From the NCBI RefSeq assembly GCF_024227435.1, contig NZ_CP100445.1:992001-1056000 (forward strand): a DNA stretch of 64,000 nucleotides, written 5' to 3'. Every line of letters begins with the position of its first letter. Positions within the stretch are counted from its first letter, which is position 1. Both the position numbers and the translations under genes were made by a program. Below are positions 43,588-52,203 of the stretch, in pieces. This DNA is from Natrinema caseinilyticum. Its GTDB lineage: Archaea; Halobacteriota; Halobacteria; Halobacteriales; Natrialbaceae. The notes beneath the pieces are model-generated. The model was not told the origin of the DNA. It did not search any database and saw nothing but the letters and a program-made list of their open reading frames with translations.

Positions 43588-44955
43588 ATGACTGACCAGC
43601 CACGCGTCGAGATCTATACGAAAACGGCCTGTCCGTACTGCGAGATGGCCACGGATCTCTTCGACAGCAAGGGCGTCGCGTACGAGGAGTACGTCGTCAC
43701 CGGGGACGATGATCGCTTCGAGGAGATGGTCGAGCGAGCGGACGGACGCAAAACCGCTCCGGAGATCTTCGTCGACGACGAGCTACTCGGCGGCTGGGAC
43801 GAAACGAGTGCGCTGGACGAAGCGGGCGAACTCGACGCCAAACTCGGTCTCGCCCGCGAGGAACCGACCGTCTGTCCGGACGGCGGCGACGAAGCCGATC
43901 ACGGAAGCGACGAGGTCCTCGAGCACCGAACGCTCGTTATCGCGGGAACCGGCATCGCGGGCCTCACCGCGGCGATCTACGCCGGCCGGTCGAACAACGA
44001 ACCGCTGGTCATCGAAGGCGACGAACCCGGCGGCCAACTCACCCTCACCACCGACGTCGCCAACTATCCGGGCTTCCCCGAGGGCATCAGCGGACCCGAG
44101 CTGGTCAACAACATGAAAGAGCAGGCCCGGAAATTCGGCGCGGAGCTGAAAAACGGCATCATCGAGTCGGTCGACGACTCGAGCCGTCCCTTCCGGGTCG
44201 AACTCAGAAACGGCGACGTCTACACCGCCGACGCCGTCATCGCCGCCTCGGGCGCGAGCGCCCGCACCCTCGGGATCCCCGGCGAGGACGAACTCATGGG
44301 CTACGGCCTCTCGACGTGTGCGACCTGCGACGGCGCGTTCTTCCGCGGCGAGGACATGCTCGTCGTCGGCGGCGGCGACGCCGCCATGGAGGAGGCCACC
44401 TTCCTCACGAAGTTCGCCGACACCGTCTACATCGCCCACCGCCGCGAGGAGTTCCGCGCCGAAGATTACTGGGTCGATCGCGTCTACGAGAAGGTCGAGG
44501 AGGGCGAGATCGAGATCATGAAAAACACGGAACTGACCGAGATCCACGGCACCCAGGAAGACGGCGTCGACCACGTCACGCTCGTCGAGAACCCGGCGGG
44601 CCACCCCACCGACCGGCTCGAGGACCCCGAGACCGAGGAGTTCGACTTCGACGTCGGCGCCGTCTTCTTCGCCATCGGACACACGCCCAACACGGGCTAC
44701 CTCGAGGGTACCGGCGTCGAGATGGACGACGAAGGCTACCTCAAGACGACGGGCGGCGAGGGCGGCGGCCAGACCGAAACCGACGTCCCCGGCATCTTCG
44801 GCGCCGGCGACGTCGTCGACTTCCACTACCAGCAGGCCGTGACCGCGGCCGGCATGGGTTCGAAGGCCGCACTGGACGCCGACGAGTACCTCGAGGACAG
44901 AGAGCGCGCCGACTCGAGTGCCGAGGAAGTCGATACGGCCGCGGCGGACGACTGA
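43588..44955 (+). CDS. Glutaredoxin-thioredoxin reductase fusion protein
   Basis: The 455-residue flavoprotein starts with a glutaredoxin domain (CPYC at 15-18, GRKTAPEIFVDDELLGG). An acidic linker leads into a thioredoxin reductase. That part shows FAD-binding GTGIAGLTAAIYAGR, the redox pair CATC (244-247), the NAD(P)H-binding VVGGGDAAMEEA, and a C-terminal GIFGAGDVVDFHYQQAVTAAGMG. It can therefore pass electrons to its own glutaredoxin, making thiol-disulfide transfer self-contained. Its C-terminal 48 bp (15 residues plus stop) lie within the 82-bp repeat that recurs after vapBC. Confidence 0.92.
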   Translation: MTDQPRVEIYTKTACPYCEMATDLFDSKGVAYEEYVVTGDDDRFEEMVERADGRKTAPEIFVDDELLGGWDETSALDEAGELDAKLGLAREEPTVCPDGGDEADHGSDEVLEHRTLVIAGTGIAGLTAAIYAGRSNNEPLVIEGDEPGGQLTLTTDVANYPGFPEGISGPELVNNMKEQARKFGAELKNGIIESVDDSSRPFRVELRNGDVYTADAVIAASGASARTLGIPGEDELMGYGLSTCATCDGAFFRGEDMLVVGGGDAAMEEATFLTKFADTVYIAHRREEFRAEDYWVDRVYEKVEEGEIEIMKNTELTEIHGTQEDGVDHVTLVENPAGHPTDRLEDPETEEFDFDVGAVFFAIGHTPNTGYLEGTGVEMDDEGYLKTTGGEGGGQTETDVPGIFGAGDVVDFHYQQAVTAAGMGSKAALDADEYLEDRERADSSAEEVDTAAADD

Positions 44956-44989
44956 CGGGTTCGGCGCGTCTCTCCTCGTTCGACCGTCG
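44908..44989 (+). repeat. 82-bp direct repeat, copy 1 (end of Grx-TrxR gene)
   Basis: Starting at gccgactcgagtgccgagg, this block covers the last 15 codons and stop of the reductase gene and 34 bp beyond. It recurs without mismatch at 45970-46051, 1062 bp downstream, bracketing vapBC. Confidence 0.85.
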
Positions 44990-45058
44990 ACTCCAGTGAC
45001 CGTGCGCGCTGACCATCCCAATCTTGATTCTCGTGGAGCGTCAACGCTGTCAACAAGG

Positions 45059-45289
45059 ATGTCACATCAAATTCGTCTCGAAGACGACGTGTACGAACGT
45101 ATCAAGGCGAACAAGCGCGACGACGAATCGTTCAGCGACACCGTCGAGCGACTCATCGGTGGGCGGTCACTCCGCGATCTCCGTGACGTCTTCGACGAAG
45201 ATCAGGTGAGCGAGATGCGAGAAGCCGTCGAGACCGCTGATCAGGACGACCGCAGTGAAGTCCACGAGGTCGCAAAGCGGTTCGAATGA
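45059..45289 (+). CDS. vapB: VapB-type antitoxin
   Basis: The 76-residue protein reads MSHQIRLEDDVYERIKANKRDDESFSDTVERLIGGRSL, the haloarchaeal VapB-type DNA-binding front with a strand and two helices. An acidic toxin-binding tail follows (DVFDEDQVSEMREAVETADQDDRSEVHEVAKRF). It overlaps the PIN toxin start by four bases, as usual for vapBC. The ATG at 45059 is chosen because the longer frame reads back through the reductase stop region. Confidence 0.88.
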   Translation: MSHQIRLEDDVYERIKANKRDDESFSDTVERLIGGRSLRDLRDVFDEDQVSEMREAVETADQDDRSEVHEVAKRFE

Positions 45290-45693
45290 TCGTCGATACA
45301 AGTTTCGTTCTGGACGTCATCGACGATGTCGATGCAGCCGTCACGAAAGAACGGGAACTCGAGGCCGAGAGCGTCCCGCTGGTAATCCCGTCGATGACCG
45401 TTCTCGAACTCTACATCGGTGTCGGAAAAGTAGCGACGACCCGTGAAGAACGACAGCGGGTCGAAGCGGTACTCGATTCCTATCCGCTAGTGGATATGAC
45501 TCCGAGTATTTCCCGACGCGCGGGGCGGCTACTCGGTGAACGCGTGGCCGATACGGAAGACGGCGAGGGACCCGGTATCGGAAAAGGTGATGCAGCAATT
45601 GCTGCGACTGCTCTCGAACGCGACGAGCCCGTGCTCGCCGGTGACAGACATTTCGGTAACATTCCAGGAGTCGTCCACGAAACGTACCGGTGA
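45286..45693 (+). CDS. vapC: VapC PIN-domain ribonuclease toxin
   Basis: The 135-residue protein carries the PIN acidic set: Asp4 in MIVDTSFVLDVID, Glu near 41 in MTVLELYIGV, Asp in GIGKGDAAIAATALE, and Asp in VLAGDRHF. VapC toxins cut specific RNAs and are held inactive by VapB. The pair is bracketed by the perfect 82-bp repeats described separately, suggesting recent arrival with the flanking DNA. Confidence 0.92.
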   Translation: MIVDTSFVLDVIDDVDAAVTKERELEAESVPLVIPSMTVLELYIGVGKVATTREERQRVEAVLDSYPLVDMTPSISRRAGRLLGERVADTEDGEGPGIGKGDAAIAATALERDEPVLAGDRHFGNIPGVVHETYR

Positions 45694-46254
45694 GGAGTCC
45701 TGATAACGGAGGCTGTTCCCGTCGAAAAGACAGGAGACTATTCGGGTTCCTCGTTGCTTCGGGGCATTTGAGAGAGCAAATACACTACTTCTGCCGCGAC
45801 AGGGCCACCCGTTGCCGCCTATCTGTAACTGCATCCGGACACAGGTCCACTGCCCTCGTCCGTCTCCCGGAAGGTGTTTCCAGTCCCTCCATCCGCATCA
45901 GCTTCATCGCCGCTGTCGCTCCGATCGAGATACTTTGCTGGCGATTGTGAAAGCGAGGACCAGGCGCGTGCCGACTCGAGTGCCGAGGAAGTCGATACGG
46001 CCGCGGCGGACGACTGACGGGTTCGGCGCGTCTCTCCTCGTTCGACCGTCGCACCGTCTCACCGGGACTCTCGAGTGTCGGTGCGACACACGCTCCGGTG
46101 ACGATTCGACGGCAATCCGTGAGGGTGGATGTTCCCACAAACAGCTTGAATGCAACGACATCGGGTTGCTACATCCGTCGCGGTAAGCTATGAGGAGATC
46201 TGTCGCGGGTACCGCTGATTTTAATAGTTCAGATAGAATGTGATATGTCATCAA
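45694..46254 (+). other. Intergenic patch: second copy of the reductase 3' end and coxL1 upstream region
   Basis: This 561-bp gap contains no complete gene. From about 45946 a frame without start reads AGDCESEDQARADSSAEEVDTAAADD and stops at 46015-46017. This equals the end of the Grx-TrxR protein but differs just before the repeat (SEDQARAD against LEDRERAD), so the copy is likely from a related locus. At 46217-46224 a ttttaata box may drive coxL1. The 45694-45945 part shows nothing recognisable. Confidence 0.5.
45970..46051 (+). repeat. 82-bp direct repeat, copy 2
   Basis: This copy is identical to 44908-44989. Bases before it (gaggaccaggcgcgt) differ from those before copy 1 (cagagagcgc), and bases after it differ at once. 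It thus marks the far edge of a segment that holds vapBC. Confidence 0.85.
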
Positions 46255-48636
46255 ATGGGTCCCAAGACGATCGATGCAAGCGACACACCGCCGAGTGAAC
46301 TCGTAGGGGCGTCCGTACAGCGTCGTGAGGATCCCCATCATCTCACGGGCGATGCCGAGTATACAGACGATATTCAGTATCCCGAGGAGGTTCACCTCGG
46401 GCTGCTCGGAAGTCGATACGGACATGCTCGTATCGACGGAATCGACACGGCTCCCGCTGAAAGCGTAGAGGGCGTTATCGGTGTCTATACGTGGGCGGAC
46501 GTTCAGGCGTCTCGGTCCCCGGGCTACATGCGGACGGACGACCCCGAGGGAAAGTCGGCTGAAGCAGATTCCGAGACCGGTGCAGTCGCACCAGACCATC
46601 CGATGCTAGCCGACGGTAAAGCCACCTATCAAGGGCAGCCAGTAGCCGCCGTCGTCGCAGAAGATCGGTACACGGTCCACGATGCACTCGACCTGATCGA
46701 GGTCGATTACGAGCGGTTGGATACGGTCATCGACCCGCGGGATGCGACCGCCGAGGGAGCCCCCCAGATCCACGAGACCAGCGCCGATAACGTGGCCTTC
46801 GAGTGGGACACCGGCGATGAGGAGGCCGCCGAAGCAGCGCTCGATGCTGCGGACAACGTGATCTCTTTCGAGTTCGAAATCAATCGGGTGATCCCGACGG
46901 CAATGGAGCCGCGGACTGCGGTCGCACGCTATCGCCCGTCGGACTCGGACGACGACCTCGCCGTCGAGATGTCGACACAGAATCCTCATCAGGTTCAGGC
47001 GGACTTGTCACAGACGCTCGGCGTCCCCGATGATCAGATCAGAGTCCGACCGCCGGACGTTGGGGGCGGATTCGGCGCGAAATTGTTCCCCTATACCGGC
47101 CACCTGCTCGCGGGGTGGTGTGCGATGCAGCTCGAACGACCGGTGAAGTGGGTTGCCCCTCGGACAGAAGACTTCCAGACCATGACCCACGCACGACATC
47201 ACATCGTCGACGCGCGTGCGGCCGTGGACGACGACGGGACGCTTCGCGGGTTCCACGCCAACACGACCGTTCCCGTCGGTGGGTTTCTGGTTCCCGCTGG
47301 CTCGGGAGTTCCCACGAACCTCGGCGTTATGGCGAACGGTCAGTATACCGTTCCCGGGGCGTACGTCCGAACCACGGGGGCGTTCACGAACACCGCCCCG
47401 CTCTCCGCGTATCGGGGGGCCGGTCGGCCGGAGGCCACGTACTTCATCGAGCGACTCGTTGCCACGGTGGCCTCGGAACTCGATATCGATCCGGTCGAGT
47501 TCCGTCGGCGGAACTTCATCCCACCGGAAACGTTTCCGTTCGAAACGGGCCTCGGCCGCACGTACGATTCGGGCGAATACGATAAAAATCTCACAAAGGC
47601 GCTCGAAACGGTCGACTACGAGTCGTTCCGCGAACGCCAGCAACGCACTCGCGAGGACGGCCGCTACCTCGGGATCGGCCTCTCGTGCTACGTCGAGGCC
47701 TGCGGTGCCGCACCCGGGATGTCCGAGTCCGGCATCGTCCAGGTCAAACCCGCGGGGGATGTGGTTGTCAAAGTAGGCACCGCGGAGATCGGGACCGGTC
47801 ATCGGACCGGTTACACCCAGATCGTCGCGAACGAATTGGGCGTGCCGTTCGACGACGTCACAGTCCTCGAGGGCGACACGGCGGCGATATCCGAAGGGCA
47901 CGGTACGGCCGGAAGTAGGGCTATGCCCGTCGGCGGTGGCGCTCTCGAGACGAGCGCCAAGAAAGTAATCGAGAAAGCCCGTACGATCGCCGCACACCAG
48001 CTCGAGGCGTCCGAACAGGACATCGACTTCGAGGACGGTGAACTCTTCGTTCGCGGCGTCCCGGCCCGGGCCATTACCATCCAAGAAGTTGCCGACATCG
48101 CACACAACGAGCCAGAGCGGCTGCCCGAGGGGGTGGAGCCCGGATTGGAGGCGACCACGAACTTCGACCCGTCCAACTACACGTTTCCGTTCGGGACGCA
48201 CGTCGCGATCGTGGAGGTCGATCCGGAGTCGGGCGAGATCGCGTTCGAGCGCTACGTCGCCGTCGACGACGTCGGCAACCAGATCAACCCCAAGATCGTC
48301 GAGGGGCAGGTCCACGGCGGCGTCGCCCAGGGAATCGGTCAGGCGCTCTACGAAGAGGCGGTCTACGACGAAAATGGGAACTTGCTAACGGGATCGATGC
48401 AGGACTACGCAGTACCGAAAGCCGAACACCTCCCCGATATAGAGTGGTCGTCGACGGTGACGCCGTCCCCGCACAACCCGCTGGGCGTCAAAGGCGTCGG
48501 CGAGGCCGGGGCGATCGCGGCCCCGCCAGCCGTCGTCAACGCGGTCGTCGACGCGCTCGAGCCCTTCGATGTCGAGACGCTCGACATGCCGCTCACGCCC
48601 GAACGCGTCTGGAAGGCGATCGAAGGACGGAACTGA
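46255..48636 (+). CDS. Molybdenum hydroxylase large subunit, stand-alone copy (CoxL/XdhB family, form II motif)
   Basis: The 793-residue protein is the molybdopterin-cytosine-dinucleotide-binding subunit of the xanthine oxidase/CO dehydrogenase family. Family blocks are GDAEYTDDI, VAAVVAEDRYTVHDALDLIEVDYE, the GGGFGAK Mo-binding loop, PLSAYRGAGRPEA (385-391 AYRGAGR), and the C-terminal GVKGVGEAGAIAAPPAVVNAV with the catalytic Glu. AYRGAGR is not the AYxCSFR loop of form I CO dehydrogenase, so the substrate is unknown and probably an aldehyde or heterocycle. No S or M subunit gene lies beside it on its strand. It may share those of the opposite operon. The start at 46255 (ATG) is preferred to a GTG at 46240. 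Confidence 0.88.
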   Translation: MGPKTIDASDTPPSELVGASVQRREDPHHLTGDAEYTDDIQYPEEVHLGLLGSRYGHARIDGIDTAPAESVEGVIGVYTWADVQASRSPGYMRTDDPEGKSAEADSETGAVAPDHPMLADGKATYQGQPVAAVVAEDRYTVHDALDLIEVDYERLDTVIDPRDATAEGAPQIHETSADNVAFEWDTGDEEAAEAALDAADNVISFEFEINRVIPTAMEPRTAVARYRPSDSDDDLAVEMSTQNPHQVQADLSQTLGVPDDQIRVRPPDVGGGFGAKLFPYTGHLLAGWCAMQLERPVKWVAPRTEDFQTMTHARHHIVDARAAVDDDGTLRGFHANTTVPVGGFLVPAGSGVPTNLGVMANGQYTVPGAYVRTTGAFTNTAPLSAYRGAGRPEATYFIERLVATVASELDIDPVEFRRRNFIPPETFPFETGLGRTYDSGEYDKNLTKALETVDYESFRERQQRTREDGRYLGIGLSCYVEACGAAPGMSESGIVQVKPAGDVVVKVGTAEIGTGHRTGYTQIVANELGVPFDDVTVLEGDTAAISEGHGTAGSRAMPVGGGALETSAKKVIEKARTIAAHQLEASEQDIDFEDGELFVRGVPARAITIQEVADIAHNEPERLPEGVEPGLEATTNFDPSNYTFPFGTHVAIVEVDPESGEIAFERYVAVDDVGNQINPKIVEGQVHGGVAQGIGQALYEEAVYDENGNLLTGSMQDYAVPKAEHLPDIEWSSTVTPSPHNPLGVKGVGEAGAIAAPPAVVNAVVDALEPFDVETLDMPLTPERVWKAIEGRN
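48209..48332. repeat. 124-bp block identical (inverted) to 53518-53641
   Basis: From tcgtggaggtcgatccggag to the end the bases are the exact reverse complement of 53518-53641, within two otherwise diverged CoxL genes. The block encodes EVDPESGEIAFERYVAVDD and the GQVHGG motif region. This pattern suggests recent gene conversion between the paralogues. Confidence 0.8.
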
Positions 48637-48753
48637 GACACGCGGTACCGGCGTGTGAAAATCGGAAAGCGAGCGTCGACGGCATCCCTCACACCCGGTT
48701 GTGTGGTCAAATATGACGTCTTCCTGCCGTTTACGCCGGGGGTTCCCGAGATC

Positions 48754-49902
48754 TCACTTCGCCTCGATGTCCGTGCGGTCGTGAATCGGGCCGTCTCGTC
48801 GACCGAGGTGGCGCGGCACTCGATCGCGAGCGACCGCGAGTACTTCGGCGACGATACTGAGCGCGATCTGATACGGCGCGTCCCCGCCGAGGCTCAGTCC
48901 GATCGGCGTGTAGATCCGCTCGAGTTCCGCGTCGGTGACCGGTCGTTCCTCCTCGGCGAAGTCCGCGCGCATCTCCTTGAACCGTTTCTGCGGCCCCATC
49001 AACCCGATGTATTCGATCGGCGTCTCCAACAACTGTTCCAGGGCGAGGCGATCGTCGAGGAAGTTGTGGCTCATCACCACCGCGTACGTGTCCGCGTCCC
49101 ACTCCCGGAGTTGCAGTATCTCCCGCGGCGACGCCGAAACGACCGCGTCCGCGCGGGGGAACCGGTCCTCGTCGGCACGGCCTCCGCGAAACGAGACGAC
49201 CGTTACCCGGAAATCGACGCGGTTCGCCAGTTCGACGACCGGCCCGACGTCGTGACCGGACCCGAAAACGACGAGGTTCGGCGGCGGCCGCACTCCGTCC
49301 ACGAACACCTCGACGCGTCCGGTATCCGTCTCGACGGTCAGCGTCTCGCTCTCAGCGGCAGCGACGAGCGTCCGCGTCGGATCCGCGAGTTCGTCGACTA
49401 CCGCCGTCGGGAGGTCGGCGTCGACGGCGAATCCGTCGTCCCCCCGGTAGTAGGCGCGGTCGCCCACTGCGACGTCCGTCTCGGGGTCGTCGCGAACGAC
49501 GGTCGCGACGCCGATCGCGTCGCCGGCCCGCCGAGCGTCGACGACCGGTCGATGCGACTCGTCGAGGGGCTCCAACAGGACCGTTATAACGCCGTTGCAG
49601 CCGATCCCGAGACCCCAGACGCCGTCGTCGTCGCCGGTCAGATCCCACGTCTCGACGCGGGGGGATCCGTCGGCCAGTACGTCCGCGGCCAGCGCGCGGA
49701 CCTCGTCCTCGAGACATCCAGCCGTGATGCTTCCCGCTCCGCCGCTGTCCGGACGGATGAGCATCTTCGCACCCGGGCGGCGGTACGCGCTACCGTCGAC
49801 CGCGACCACCGTCGCCAAGACGGCCGCCGCGTCCTCGTCGAGAGTCGTTCGTATTCGATTGAACACCTCGGTTTCCGGGAGACTCCAATCGTTCGTACTC
49901 AT
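48754..49902 (-). CDS. XdhC/CoxF-like molybdenum hydroxylase maturation factor
   Basis: The 382-residue protein matches the XdhC family that loads or sulfurates the molybdenum cofactor. The N-terminal XdhC_CoxI part has VLATVVAVDGSAYRRPGAKMLIRPDSG and AGSITAGCLEDEV. The C-terminal Rossmann-like part has LVVFGSGHDVGPVVEL and AVVMSHNFLDDRLALEQLLETPIEYIGLMGP, ending with IGLSLGGDAPYQIALSIVAEVLAV. Its ATG overlaps the CoxE stop (ATGA). It is the last gene of the seven-gene operon. Confidence 0.92.
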   Translation of the reverse strand: MSTNDWSLPETEVFNRIRTTLDEDAAAVLATVVAVDGSAYRRPGAKMLIRPDSGGAGSITAGCLEDEVRALAADVLADGSPRVETWDLTGDDDGVWGLGIGCNGVITVLLEPLDESHRPVVDARRAGDAIGVATVVRDDPETDVAVGDRAYYRGDDGFAVDADLPTAVVDELADPTRTLVAAAESETLTVETDTGRVEVFVDGVRPPPNLVVFGSGHDVGPVVELANRVDFRVTVVSFRGGRADEDRFPRADAVVSASPREILQLREWDADTYAVVMSHNFLDDRLALEQLLETPIEYIGLMGPQKRFKEMRADFAEEERPVTDAELERIYTPIGLSLGGDAPYQIALSIVAEVLAVARDRVPRHLGRRDGPIHDRTDIEAK

Positions 49903-51209
49903 GTTTGATCTGTCGTTTGGGTACTCGTCTGCCGATTCGACCGCGCATCGAACTCGTAGCCGATTCGTCCGCCCGCGTCCCGCAATCGGAGTTGTCTCGC
50001 CAGTTCGACGACGTCGCTCGGGCCGGCGAATGCGAACAGGCCGTCGAGATACGGGACGGCGGCGGCCATTCCTCGAGCGGTGGGCTCGTAGGACGGCGCC
50101 GTCGCCAGCGGATTCAACCACAGCACCCGCTCGGCCCGGCGATCGATCCACGAGAGTTCGCGTTCGAGGACGTCGACGTCACCCCGCTCGAGGCCGTCGC
50201 TGACGACGAATACGACAGTGCGTCGTTCCACGGCGTCGGGTGCCGTCTCGCGGAGCCGTTCGAACGACCGCCCGATACGCGTTCCGCCGCCCCAGGCGGT
50301 TTCCGCGGCCTCGAGCGCCTCGAACGCCGTCGTCGCCGACCGCGCGTCGACGGTTTCGGTCACCTCCCTGAGGTCCTCGTCGAAGAAGAACACCCGAGCG
50401 TCCCGCCAGTCGCGGCAGGCCCGTCGAAGGAATTCGATCAGGAACCCGCGATCGATGGTGTCGAGAACCGATCGGCTCACGTCGACCAGCAAGACCGCGC
50501 GAACAGCCGTTCGACGGCGCTCACGCTTCGGAACCGAGAGGACGGTTCCACCGGTGCTCACGCTCGCCCGGAGCGCCCGACGGACGTCGGCGTGGTCGGT
50601 TCCCGACCGGAACTGTCGCCCTCGCAAACTCGCCAGTGCCCGAGTCACGTCGCGGAAGGGAGTCGCGAAATCGCTCGCGTCGGAACCGGGCCGTCCGTCG
50701 ATCGTCTCCGCCGATCCAGACGGGCTGTAAAGCGCCGTCGATGCCCCGATCCCGTCGTTTTCGGCGGCATCGGGAACTGCCGTTGCAAACGATTCGGCGA
50801 GCGAACGAGCGGGACCGCGATCGGCGTCCGCAAGATCGGCTGGCGCGTCCGCACCGTTCTCGTCCGCGGCGGACTTCCCGAGCGACTCGAGAGGCACATC
50901 GGGTCCGTCGTCGACCGGCGATGTCGGTCGGTCGCTTTCGAGGCCCGTCGTGAGCCGACGCCAAAATGTTTCGAACAACCGGTCGAACGTTTCGAAATCC
51001 CCGCTGTCGGTGAGGAGACTGACTCGTAATGCCGTTCGAACGCGGCCGCGGTCATCGAGTCCGATCTCGGCGATCGCTTCGGCTGCGGTCGTTCCGGCGT
51101 TGGCCGGGACGGTCGAACCGCTGCGGCGGAGTTCGCGGACGAACAGGACGAGTTCGGCCCGGACGTGGTCGTGGACGCCCACGCTGGCGTCGTCACCACG
51201 TTCGCTCAC
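49899..51209 (-). CDS. CoxE-like VWA-domain protein
   Basis: The 436-residue protein has an acidic low-complexity front and middle. Its C-terminal von Willebrand A domain shows the MIDAS start VRAVLLVDVSRSVLDTI and the later strands FVVSDGLERGDVDVLERE and RVLWLNPLATAPSYEPTARGM. CoxE works with the AAA protein CoxD in building the sulfur-copper or related molybdenum site. The GTG at 51209 is chosen because it overlaps the upstream MoxR stop by four bases. A longer frame exists but reads antisense-like sequence of moxR. Confidence 0.88.
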   Translation of the reverse strand: MSERGDDASVGVHDHVRAELVLFVRELRRSGSTVPANAGTTAAEAIAEIGLDDRGRVRTALRVSLLTDSGDFETFDRLFETFWRRLTTGLESDRPTSPVDDGPDVPLESLGKSAADENGADAPADLADADRGPARSLAESFATAVPDAAENDGIGASTALYSPSGSAETIDGRPGSDASDFATPFRDVTRALASLRGRQFRSGTDHADVRRALRASVSTGGTVLSVPKRERRRTAVRAVLLVDVSRSVLDTIDRGFLIEFLRRACRDWRDARVFFFDEDLREVTETVDARSATTAFEALEAAETAWGGGTRIGRSFERLRETAPDAVERRTVVFVVSDGLERGDVDVLERELSWIDRRAERVLWLNPLATAPSYEPTARGMAAAVPYLDGLFAFAGPSDVVELARQLRLRDAGGRIGYEFDARSNRQTSTQTTDQT

Positions 51210-52120
51210 GCTTTCCCCTCCGCTCGATCGGCGGCCTCGAGCAGTTCCGTCAGGAGGGCGTCGTCGACTCGGTCGACGTCCTCGCCCGTTTTCAGCAGAC
51301 AACCGAGCGTGTTTCGGATCGTTTCGCGATCGAGCGTCCCGTCGCCGTCGTCGCGCAGCGAGGCGATCGCTCGAGCCCAGTCGATCGTTTCGGCGGCGCC
51401 GGGCGGCTTCCGCAGCGGTTCCTCGCGGAGTCGAGCGACGATCGCACAGAGGTCCGGCGCAATGGTATCGTTCAGTTGCGGTACCTTCCGGCGGAGAATG
51501 GCGATTTCCTTCTCGAGGGACGGCGGTTCGACGTACAGGTAGAGACAGCGCCGCTTGAGCGCGTCGCTCAACGCTCGCGTTCGGTTGGACGTGACGATCA
51601 CGACCGGCGGTCGGTCGGCCGCGATCGTCCCGATTTCCGGAACCGACACCTGAAAGTCCGAGAGCACTTCGAGCAACAGGGCCTCGAACTCGTCGTCGGC
51701 GCGATCGATCTCGTCGACCAGCAACACGGGCGGCCGACCGGTATCGCTGCGAAGCGCCCGTAACAGCGGCCGTTCCAGCAGGTACTCCTCGGCGAATACT
51801 GACGATTCGGGGTCGTCCCCGCTCTGAACCGCGAGCAACTGTTTCGTATAGTTCCACTCGTAGAGCGCGTGTTCGGCGGTCAGGCCTTCGTAGCACTGGA
51901 GCCGTATCAGTTCGCTCCCGAGACTTGAGGCCAGCACCTTGGCGAGTTCCGTCTTCCCGGCGCCCGGTTCCCCCTCGACCAGCAGCGGCTTCCCCATGCG
52001 CAACGTCAGGAGGACGGTGGTGACGATCTCGTCCTCGGCGATGTAGTCCTCCGCATCGAGGGCGGCCCGGACGTCGGACTCCGTCAAATTCGCGAACGTC
52101 GTGGTCAGTTCGTCGGTCAT
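51206..52120 (-). CDS. MoxR/CoxD-type AAA ATPase
   Basis: The 304-residue protein is a MoxR-family AAA+ ATPase: Walker A GEPGAGKTELAKVLA near residue 50, LQCYEGLTAEHALYEWNYTKQL, Walker B VLLVDEIDRADDEFEALLLEVLSD, and the sensor 1 VIVTSNRTRALSDALKRRC. It matches CoxD, which acts with CoxE in maturing the active site. The ATG at 52120 begins the conserved MTDELTTTFANLTE. The gap to the upstream FAD subunit gene is 83 bp, the widest in the operon. Confidence 0.93.
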   Translation of the reverse strand: MTDELTTTFANLTESDVRAALDAEDYIAEDEIVTTVLLTLRMGKPLLVEGEPGAGKTELAKVLASSLGSELIRLQCYEGLTAEHALYEWNYTKQLLAVQSGDDPESSVFAEEYLLERPLLRALRSDTGRPPVLLVDEIDRADDEFEALLLEVLSDFQVSVPEIGTIAADRPPVVIVTSNRTRALSDALKRRCLYLYVEPPSLEKEIAILRRKVPQLNDTIAPDLCAIVARLREEPLRKPPGAAETIDWARAIASLRDDGDGTLDRETIRNTLGCLLKTGEDVDRVDDALLTELLEAADRAEGKA

Positions 52121-52203
52121 GTGCGTAGCGCGGGTTCGGCGAAGGTATCGCGGGATCGTTCGGCGCACGATCCGTTTCGAAGCGTGGTACCGTCCACGTT
52201 CGT

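Noticed and set aside
45785-46138. Minus-strand frame between vapBC and coxL1 that might be a transposase tail
   Set aside because: The stretch around MKLMRMEGLETPSG looked suggestive, but there is no catalytic motif and half of the frame is antisense to the repeated reductase end.
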